Source: Candidatus Parabacteroides intestinavium (lineage in GTDB: Bacteria > Bacteroidota > Bacteroidia > Bacteroidales > Tannerellaceae). From it: a DNA stretch of 7,583 nt. Below the pieces are notes generated by a model. The model was not told the DNA's origin. It ran no database searches and worked only from the letters and a program-made list of their open reading frames with translations. The DNA is taken from the NCBI GenBank assembly GCA_019118725.1, contig DWYO01000312.1:1-7583 (forward strand), given 5' to 3'. A program made the translations under genes and the position numbers. Below are positions 1 to 5,286 of this stretch, in pieces; position 1 is the first letter of the stretch, and each line of letters begins with the position of its first letter.

Positions 1-106
1 CCAATTCGCTTTGCGCATAGTCTGTAATACCTACATACGCTACATCTCCGTCTACACGAATCCATTCATGATCCTTTGTGTACTTTACATCTGTTGGAAA
101 ATTCAT
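1..106 (-). CDS. gcvH: Glycine cleavage system H protein, N-terminal part (cut by window edge)
   Basis: Read from the ATG at 106-104, the first 35 codons give a protein beginning MNFPTDVKYTKDHEWIRVDG and continuing through VAYVGITDYAQSEL to the window edge, with no stop. The KYTKDHEWIR and VGITDYAQ stretches are hallmarks of the GcvH amino terminus. GcvH is the lipoylated carrier that shuttles the aminomethyl group between the P, T and L proteins of the cytoplasmic glycine cleavage complex. The lipoyl-lysine segment lies beyond the window and cannot be checked. The ATG sits 12 bp after the stop codon of the PAP2-like gene, so the gene is probably co-transcribed with it and rpoN. The A-rich run AAAAGAT just before the ATG is the only ribosome-site candidate. 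Identification rests on the visible 35 residues and is strong. Confidence 0.93.
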   Translation of the reverse strand, partial: MNFPTDVKYTKDHEWIRVDGDVAYVGITDYAQSEL

Positions 107-118
107 ATCTTTTGTGCT

Positions 119-739
119 TTAAATGAAAAAATAGAAATAACTTAATAATGAAGATATATAAATACTTATAAATCCCAATCCGAATCCGGCATAAACCTGT
201 GCCGGAGTATGCTTCTTCAATTGGATTCTGGCGCTTCCCAAAAATCCAGCTATAAGCAAGACTATAATGAATGCCCAATAGGGATTAAGCAGATAAACCC
301 GCGATATTCCCATGATTCCCCCTAACAAGCCGCCGATACCAATCATGTGTGCGCTGATTTTCCAAAAGAAATTGATACATAAGGCTATCAGCATAGCTAC
401 AGCCGTACCGAACACCAAAGAGAGTACCCAAATCGGCATCAACATTTTGGAAAGATATAATACACAAGCCACCACCGAAGCGACATAAACCAAATAGGGC
501 ATGGTCCGATCCGTACGTTCGGTCAATTCATAATCACCTTTCCTGTTGATCTTTATCATCAGAAAAATGAATATAGCCGGAACAAATGCCGTCATCATGA
601 ATACACCGGCAAGAACCCATAGCTTCAGTTGCATCGGATAAATAGCCAATGCCGTATAGGTCAGAGCCAATAAGACACCGTAAGTTATCATCAACAACGG
701 GTGGAATATAATGGATAATATGTTTGCCGCAAGTTTCAT
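119..739 (-). CDS. PAP2-like integral membrane protein with degenerate phosphatase motifs
   Basis: This is a 206-residue, very hydrophobic protein with about six membrane segments (roughly residues 8-30, 40-62, 82-98, 103-125, 130-170 and 182-204). Three short polar patches line up with the signature of type 2 phosphatidic acid phosphatases. RTDRTMP at 75-81 stands for KX6RP, KISAH at 127-131 for PSGH, and SARIQLKKHTPAQ at 169-181 for SRX5HX3D. The two histidines (131, 177) and Arg171 are kept, but the final Asp is Gln181 and the PSGH proline and glycine are lost. PAP2 enzymes remove phosphate from lipids such as undecaprenyl diphosphate at the membrane; whether this one is active is uncertain. 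I chose the ATG at 739. A TTG at 748 would add three residues and leave only 2 bp after rpoN. It sits between rpoN (11 bp upstream) and gcvH (12 bp downstream). No specific substrate can be named. Confidence 0.9.
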   Translation of the reverse strand: MKLAANILSIIFHPLLMITYGVLLALTYTALAIYPMQLKLWVLAGVFMMTAFVPAIFIFLMIKINRKGDYELTERTDRTMPYLVYVASVVACVLYLSKMLMPIWVLSLVFGTAVAMLIALCINFFWKISAHMIGIGGLLGGIMGISRVYLLNPYWAFIIVLLIAGFLGSARIQLKKHTPAQVYAGFGLGFISIYISSLLSYFYFFI

Positions 740-750
740 TGTCTGCAAAT

Positions 751-2217
751 TTATATTTCTTTTCTGAGTCGAGCAACAGGAATGCCTAATTGTTCACGGT
801 ATTTAGCTACTGTCCGACGGGCAATTACGTATCCTTTTTCTTTGAGGATATTCGCCAATTCTTCATCGGTCAGCGGTTTCCGCTTATCTTCGGCTTCAAT
901 ATGCTCTTTCATGATTTTCTTGACTTCGCGCGTGGATATTTCTTCTCCGCTATCGGTTTGCATCGATTCCGAAAAGAAATATTTCAACGGATAAATACCG
1001 AAGTTAGTTTGAACATATTTGCTATTGCTTACACGGGAAATGGTAGATATGTCATACCCCGCCTTTTCTGCGACATCTTTCAATATCATCGGACGGAGGG
1101 TTGCTTCGTCACCGGTCAAGAAAAACTCCCGTTGCAATTGAATGATAGCTTCCATGGTTCGCATCAAAGTCTCTTGCCGTTGTTTGACTGCATCGATAAA
1201 CCATTGGGCCGCGTCCAGCTTTTGCTTCACAAACTGTACAGCGTTTTTCCGTTCGGTTGTCTGGTTTGCCTTATTGTTTGTATAATCATGAAACATGTCT
1301 TGGTACCCCTTGTTGATGCGCAAGTCCGGAATTCCCCGATTGTTCATCGACAAAGTAATCTCTCCATTATTCGAATCTACGATAAAATCCGGAATAATCT
1401 GACTCATGGCCGTTTCCATCGTCCCTCCCCAGGCATTTCCCGGCTTCGGATTAAGCAATGTGATTTCGCGGATAGCTTTCTTTAAAGTTCCCTCCGAGAT
1501 ATTCAATCCGCGTAATATCTTCTCATAATGTTTCCGGCTGAAATCATCGAAATAATTTTGGATGATTTGAATGGCAATAGGAGTTTCCGGTGTTTGTTCT
1601 TTCTTCTGTAATTGCAGGCATAAACATTCCTGCAAATTTCTCGCCCCTATGCCCGTCGGTTCGAAATCTTGAATCATTTTCAAGATTGTTTCCACATCTT
1701 TTTCCGAAATATCCAATCCGGCCTGGAACATCAAGTCGTCCGCAATCGCACCCAAATCTCGGCGCAAATATCCGTCATCATCAATGTTCCCGATGATATA
1801 TTCTGCAATTTTCACCTCTTTTTCCGGCAAGTTTCGGAATCCGAGCTGTTGCAATAAGAACTCATTCAGCGATTCGCTTACTGAAAAAGGAATATCCTCT
1901 TTTTTTGTAGACTTTTCCCGTATTTCTTGAAGCTTATAATCAGGGATATCATCTTCCGTCAGATAATCACCTAACGATAAATCATCCTCACCCTCGTTGT
2001 TTTCAGTCATTGAATCCGAGTTGTCACCGATTTCACTATCGGTTTGATCAAATTCATCCGGCGCATCTTTCCCTTCTTCCAAAGCCGGATTTTCTTCCAG
2101 CTCATGTTTGACCTTTTCTTCCAATTCAATGGCCGGAAGCTCCAGCAATCGAATCACTTGGATCTGTTGCGGGGAAAGCTTTTGTTGTAATTGTTGCCGT
2201 AACTGTTGTTTTAACAT
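751..2217 (-). CDS. rpoN: RNA polymerase sigma-54 factor
   Basis: This 488-residue protein is the alternative sigma factor that directs RNA polymerase to -24/-12 promoters and needs an AAA+ enhancer-binding activator for open-complex formation. All sigma-54 regions are visible. Residues 1-48 are the Gln- and Leu-rich activator-interacting region I (QQKLSPQQIQVIRLLELP). Residues 49-95 form the acidic region II, and about 110-300 the core-polymerase binding domain, with DDDGYL at 146-151 and PTGIGARNLQECL at 187-199. A helix-turn-helix lies around 380-402 (DVAEKAGYDISTISRVSNSK). The diagnostic RpoN box ARRTVAKYRE is at 466-475, near the C terminus. Length is normal and nothing is broken. The ATG at 2217 gives the expected MLKQQLRQQLQQKLS start, with AAAGG about 11 bases upstream. 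It leads a likely unit rpoN, PAP2-like gene, gcvH. The 357-bp region upstream holds a -7 promoter box and a long palindromic element. Confidence 0.98.
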   Translation of the reverse strand: MLKQQLRQQLQQKLSPQQIQVIRLLELPAIELEEKVKHELEENPALEEGKDAPDEFDQTDSEIGDNSDSMTENNEGEDDLSLGDYLTEDDIPDYKLQEIREKSTKKEDIPFSVSESLNEFLLQQLGFRNLPEKEVKIAEYIIGNIDDDGYLRRDLGAIADDLMFQAGLDISEKDVETILKMIQDFEPTGIGARNLQECLCLQLQKKEQTPETPIAIQIIQNYFDDFSRKHYEKILRGLNISEGTLKKAIREITLLNPKPGNAWGGTMETAMSQIIPDFIVDSNNGEITLSMNNRGIPDLRINKGYQDMFHDYTNNKANQTTERKNAVQFVKQKLDAAQWFIDAVKQRQETLMRTMEAIIQLQREFFLTGDEATLRPMILKDVAEKAGYDISTISRVSNSKYVQTNFGIYPLKYFFSESMQTDSGEEISTREVKKIMKEHIEAEDKRKPLTDEELANILKEKGYVIARRTVAKYREQLGIPVARLRKEI

Positions 2218-2381
2218 CTCAAATCAACCTTTATCCTAATTATGAATATGCAAATATAGCCTTTTTTGTTTAAGTATATCGCGAAATAAAAGATAAACGA
2301 TGTGAATAGAGAACAGGTACTTATTTTTTCTTACAGATAATTCTCTATGAAAATGCGTATCATCTCCATCGGGACACCTTT
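2218..2381. other. AT-rich intergenic segment between rpoN and the palindromic element
   Basis: Together with the adjacent palindrome this makes up the 357-bp gap between rpoN and the glycosyltransferase gene. This segment is AT-rich, carries the candidate -7 box at 2251-2258, and shows no plausible open reading frame, tRNA or terminator on either strand. Its likely role is the rpoN promoter and leader. Confidence 0.6.
2251..2258 (-). promoter_or_regulatory. Candidate Bacteroidetes -7 box upstream of rpoN
   Basis: The minus strand reads TATATTTG, an exact match to the Bacteroidetes sigma-ABfr -7 consensus TAnnTTTG. It lies 33 bp before the rpoN start codon, which would give a leader of about 25-30 nt. 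No TTTG (-33 element) is found at the usual 19-21 bp spacing; the nearest partial match is TTTC at 2286-2283, 24 bp away. The 8-mer contains only six specified positions, so chance occurrence in AT-rich DNA is possible. Confidence 0.4.
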
Positions 2382-2575
2382 AACCCAAATCGGTCATTAG
2401 ACTTTGGGTAGATTGCCCCTTATGTCTTGCGGATTGCTTTTCGGCTTGCAGAAGGCGTAGCGGGCTACGTCAAGGCAAGCCGGGAAGCAAGATGCTGGCA
2501 GAAGGGGGCAAAATGCCCGAAGAGCTTTCTTTCGGAAAAAAGAACCGTTGAGCGGTCTAATGACCGATTTGGGTT
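2382..2575. repeat. Palindromic intergenic element of about 194 bp with 21-bp terminal inverted arms (MITE- or REP-like)
   Basis: The left arm at 2382-2402 (beginning AACCCAAATCGGTCATTAG) is the exact reverse complement of 2555-2575. Inside it, 2413-2419 (TTGCCCC) pairs with 2505-2511. Then 2434-2449 pairs with 2475-2490 over 16 positions including two G-T pairs (core CGGCTTGC / GCAAGCCG), and 2456-2461 pairs with 2464-2469 (CGTAGC / GCTACG) at the centre. The right side also has a local hairpin CGGTC-TAAT-GACCG (2553-2566) and the left side ACCCAAA...TTTGGGT (2383-2409). No reading frame of note runs through it and no target-site duplication is evident. Its last base falls inside the stop codon (2575-2577) of the glycosyltransferase gene. 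The nested symmetry resembles a non-autonomous mobile hairpin or a repeated intergenic element, but copy number cannot be judged from one window. As RNA it could act as a terminator, stability element or insulator ahead of rpoN. Confidence 0.8.
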
Positions 2576-4125
2576 TAATCTTTCAAGACGATAATAGCAT
2601 AGCGGCGTCCGATCTGATAAGTTTCTTTTTCCGCAAAATAGTCCGGAAGATGGGACAACTCTTTAGCCGGAATCAAAAACAAAGCTTGTCGATCGCCAGA
2701 TTGAGCAACCGCTTCGGGTGTCGTAATGATGATATCCTGTTGCAAATAGACATCCATGTTTTCCGGTCGACGAAGTTTCCAAACGTAATAGTCCGAAGTC
2801 TGATGGATCCGGGCCAGTTCTTTCGCCTTTGTGCAAAGCTCTCTGTAGCCTATTTCCCCATTGATCTTGGGAATATCCCAACTTCCTATGAATGCCGCAA
2901 CAAACAACCCATACACCAAAGTCCGGATAGCCAATAAGGTCTGTTCCTTTTTATACAATATATATAAGGCCAGTATTCCCGTCAGGCTTAATAGTCCCGC
3001 CGCAACATAAAAAAGTGGTTGGATGGCAAAAGCCATCGTCTCCATCCGAGATACAACCATATAAGCCGGGAAAGCCAAAACAAAAATGGATGCCGGCAAG
3101 GCAAGAGACAACATAACCCAACGATTCCTACTGACTTCCGGAAGAAACATCAATGCCAAATAAACAATGAAAGGAAACATGGGCAACATATAAACATCCA
3201 CTTTGGAGCTGATTGAGGATAGCAGGACGAATGTCGTACCAATAATAGTCAAGAAAAACTTTTGAAGCTCGGTGTATTTCGGTTTTTTCAAAGCCGAGAT
3301 AATAAGCACACTGGCCAACAGGAACGACCAAGGAAGCATGGCATACCAAATAGTCAGACAATAATGGTAAAATGGCCCGTCATGACGAAATGAATTTACG
3401 GCACGGTCTATAGTCTGATGAAAAAGCATATTATGCATATACTCTTGTCCTCCTTCCGCATAAGCGGCACCAAACCACCCTGCACAACAGAGCAAGAGGA
3501 TAGTCCAGGTTTTCCATCCCCAATATTTTCCTATCGTGCGAAATCTTTTGGTCAGAAGCAAAAAAACGAAAGTACTGAGCAACGGCACCAAGAAACCGAT
3601 AGGACCTTTGGTAAATAATGCCAAGAAAATGAATAGCGGAAAAAGAACCGCATTAACCTGCTTATTCCCTTCACTTTTAAGCATCCGGTAAAAGATATAT
3701 AAAGCGAGGGTAATGAACATACACATCAGCATATCCATACGTAGAATCAGTATCAATGCCAAAAATAGCCCACAACTCATCATCATCAACACTCCGGTGG
3801 TTCGGTAAGAATCAGCAAGTTCTTTGGCACACCAGCGGTCCATGATGCATGTGATGATTCCGGCCGGGATAAAAGAGAATAACGAAATGAACCACATATA
3901 ATGTTCGCCAAACAACCATTTACCCAGCATGATAATCCAAAAGTACAATGGAGGCTTGTCGGCATAGAACACGCCGTGATTGGTAAAGGCAAAAAATGTT
4001 CCTTCCCGCATGGCTTCATCGGCAATACTTAAGTAACGCAATTCATTTCCCACGGTATAATCTCGCAAAGACAACAATGGGAGTAATGTTAAAAATAAGA
4101 ATAAAAAAATCCACTTATATTTCAT
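2575..4125 (-). CDS. Family 39 / ArnT-PMT-like polytopic glycosyltransferase
   Basis: This 516-residue inner-membrane protein has a long hydrophobic body (about residues 5-415, a dozen membrane segments) and a polar C-terminal tail of about 100 residues. It resembles the PMT_2/ArnT superfamily, which transfers sugars from polyprenyl-phosphate donors on the outer face of the membrane. Motifs visible in order are GNELRYLSIADEAMREG at 26-42 and YADKPPLYFW at 54-63 (ArnT-type first periplasmic loop), LRMDM at 128-132, FTKGPIGF at 171-178, MLPW at 263-266 and KVDVYMLPMFPF at 308-319. The position equal to the Asp of the usual DE pair in the first loop is Asn27. Donor and acceptor (lipid A, protein or glycan) cannot be told. 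The ATG at 4125 follows AGAGAG and lies 25 bp after the metallo-hydrolase stop, suggesting co-transcription. Its TAA stop overlaps the start of the palindromic element. Family is confident, specific function is not. Confidence 0.93.
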   Translation of the reverse strand: MKYKWIFLFLFLTLLPLLSLRDYTVGNELRYLSIADEAMREGTFFAFTNHGVFYADKPPLYFWIIMLGKWLFGEHYMWFISLFSFIPAGIITCIMDRWCAKELADSYRTTGVLMMMSCGLFLALILILRMDMLMCMFITLALYIFYRMLKSEGNKQVNAVLFPLFIFLALFTKGPIGFLVPLLSTFVFLLLTKRFRTIGKYWGWKTWTILLLCCAGWFGAAYAEGGQEYMHNMLFHQTIDRAVNSFRHDGPFYHYCLTIWYAMLPWSFLLASVLIISALKKPKYTELQKFFLTIIGTTFVLLSSISSKVDVYMLPMFPFIVYLALMFLPEVSRNRWVMLSLALPASIFVLAFPAYMVVSRMETMAFAIQPLFYVAAGLLSLTGILALYILYKKEQTLLAIRTLVYGLFVAAFIGSWDIPKINGEIGYRELCTKAKELARIHQTSDYYVWKLRRPENMDVYLQQDIIITTPEAVAQSGDRQALFLIPAKELSHLPDYFAEKETYQIGRRYAIIVLKD

Positions 4126-4150
4126 GCTCTCTTTTTTATTTATGTGCTTC

Positions 4151-5002
4151 TCATTCGTCTTTTAAACTGTTCCGGATGCTGTCCCTATCCGGCAGATATA
4201 ATCCACCTGAGGTTTTCTTCACCTTAGAAGAAACAGCATAAGCATCGTGGCAAAAAATCATTCGATAATTACCCTGGACTGCAAGTTCCAGCAAATGAAC
4301 CTTCTCGTCATAAGAGGCTATCGGATATACGTCATAGGCCGATATCCATTCTAAAGAGACACTTGCCAATAAAGGAATAACATCTCCGGCAAAAAGGATT
4401 GACTCCTCCCCTCCCTGTATCAAAGGGACAATCTGCCCGGATGTATGTCCATCTGCCAACAAAAGGGAAATGTTCGGGCAAAGCACTTGCGGATCCGTGA
4501 CCAGGCAAAGCTTGCCGGATTGTTCCACCAGATCCATATCTTCCGAAAAAAACGAACCCTTTTCCAAAGGATGTGGCCGACGAAATGCATGCCATTGTTT
4601 TTCACTCACCCAATAAGTAGCGTTAGGGAAAGCAAGTTGTAGCTTATTTTCTTCTTCCAACGTACAATAACCGCAGTGATCAAAGTGCAAATGTGTCAAA
4701 ATCACATCAGTTATCTCGTCTGGCGAAATATGGCGTAAACGCAATTCCTCCTTCAAATCCTTTAATCCGAAAAAGCGATAATAACTTAATGATTTCAGAT
4801 GTTTATAACCAGCCCCGGTATCAATTAACAGGCAACGGTCGGCTGTTTGAACCAGTAAAGAGCGCATCGCCAAAACACAGCCATTCATTTCATCGGAGGG
4901 ATACTTCCGACTCCAGGCTGTCTTCGGAATAGCGCCAAACATCGCTCCTCCATCTGCATAAAAATATCCGGTATCTATAATTTCAATCTTAACCTCCATC
5001 AT
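4151..5002 (-). CDS. MBL-fold metallo-hydrolase (YtnP / AHL-lactonase-like group)
   Basis: This 283-residue soluble protein has no signal peptide, so it is probably cytoplasmic. It carries a complete metallo-beta-lactamase metal site: HLHFDH at 104-109 (HxHxDH), His186 in DGHTSGQ, bridging Asp207 in LFAGDV, and His252 in IFCHD, enough for a two-metal centre. The N-terminal part (MFGAIPKTAWSRKYPSDE at 21-38, LLIDTGAG at 58-65) resembles the subgroup that includes YtnP and N-acyl-homoserine lactonase-like enzymes. Lactone or ester hydrolysis is therefore possible, but the substrate is unknown. Two consecutive ATG codons (5002-5000 and 4999-4997) could serve as start; the choice changes one residue. 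The gene lies 25 bp upstream of the glycosyltransferase gene and is preceded by a -7 box and a 103-bp dyad element that would form its leader. Confidence 0.93.
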   Translation of the reverse strand: MMEVKIEIIDTGYFYADGGAMFGAIPKTAWSRKYPSDEMNGCVLAMRSLLVQTADRCLLIDTGAGYKHLKSLSYYRFFGLKDLKEELRLRHISPDEITDVILTHLHFDHCGYCTLEEENKLQLAFPNATYWVSEKQWHAFRRPHPLEKGSFFSEDMDLVEQSGKLCLVTDPQVLCPNISLLLADGHTSGQIVPLIQGGEESILFAGDVIPLLASVSLEWISAYDVYPIASYDEKVHLLELAVQGNYRMIFCHDAYAVSSKVKKTSGGLYLPDRDSIRNSLKDE

Positions 5003-5006
5003 CTAT

Positions 5007-5109
5007 CCGTTTTTTAGAAGTAGTTTTTAATTCATTCCAAATTTCTAAGAAGCTGTTTTGAATTTATCCAGTTTTTCAAATAAATTCAAAAGCAGCTTCT
5101 AAAAAACGG
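5007..5109. repeat. Dyad element of about 103 bp filling the leader of the metallo-hydrolase gene
   Basis: The outer arms CCGTTTTTTAGAAG (5007-5020) and its exact reverse complement (5096-5109) bound the element. An inner pair, 5048-5066 (AGAAGCTGTTTTGAATTTA) and 5081-5100, is complementary apart from one extra base and encloses a 14-nt loop (5067-5080). The arm on the 5109 side therefore matches two different partners. On the minus strand the element starts a few bases after the probable transcription start and ends 4 bp before the first ATG. It has no coding capacity and no clear target-site duplication. It may be a short non-autonomous mobile element, a remnant of insertion sequence ends, or a regulatory leader hairpin. 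Confidence 0.75.
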
Positions 5110-5124
5110 CTCCTTTGATTGATA

Positions 5125-5132
5125 CAAATATA
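5125..5132 (-). promoter_or_regulatory. Candidate Bacteroidetes -7 box for the metallo-hydrolase / glycosyltransferase unit
   Basis: The minus strand reads TATATTTG, an exact fit to TAnnTTTG and the same 8-mer found upstream of rpoN. It lies between the ackA terminator and the dyad element. Transcription would start near 5118, giving a leader of about 115 nt that contains the whole hairpin element. No exact TTTG occurs at the -33 position with 19-21 bp spacing. Confidence 0.45.
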
Positions 5133-5208
5133 GTAGATAAAATGAATATACGTAACATTATACCGGAGAAAAGAATGAAATCTATCTGAAGATGTTTTGT
5201 TCCGCCAC

Positions 5209-5240
5209 AAAAAAACGGCTCCAACCGTTGTCAGAGCCGT
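5209..5240 (-). terminator. Rho-independent terminator after ackA
   Basis: On the minus strand, ACGGCTC (5240-5234) pairs perfectly with GAGCCGT (5221-5215) across a 12-nt loop. The stem is followed directly by a run of seven T (5215-5209, the first of which is also the last stem base). It lies 46 bp past the ackA stop codon and closes the pta-ackA unit, separating it from the metallo-hydrolase unit. Confidence 0.9.
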
Positions 5241-5286
5241 AAAACCTCAATTTTAGTTTTTTTTGTAAGCTGTGAGAATTATGAAA

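Noticed and set aside
740..748. TTG start at 748 for the PAP2-like gene, three codons longer
   Set aside because: The in-frame ATG at 739 is the more usual start and leaves room for ribosome binding after the rpoN stop; the longer form cannot be fully excluded.
790..1485. Plus-strand open frame of 231 codons opposite rpoN
   Set aside because: It lies fully antisense to unmistakable sigma-54 coding sequence and its translation shows no recognisable domain; it is a shadow of codon usage in rpoN.
2496..2511. Possible sigma-54 (-24/-12) promoter, TGGCAG...GGGCAA, near rpoN
   Set aside because: The -12 part lacks TTGC and the GG-to-GC spacing is 9 instead of 10; the bases are explained by pairing within the palindrome.
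2382..2575. The palindrome as a pair of insertion sequence ends around a transposase
   Set aside because: Only 152 bp lie between the arms, with no transposase reading frame and no target-site duplication, so it cannot be an autonomous insertion sequence.
2548..2937. Plus-strand open frame of 129 codons starting inside the palindromic element
   Set aside because: Most of it is antisense to the C-terminal part of the glycosyltransferase gene and shows no domain, promoter or ribosome site.
5048..5100. Inner dyad as a simple intrinsic terminator
   Set aside because: Neither strand has a T-run directly after the hairpin in the needed direction, and a proper ackA terminator already exists at 5209-5240.
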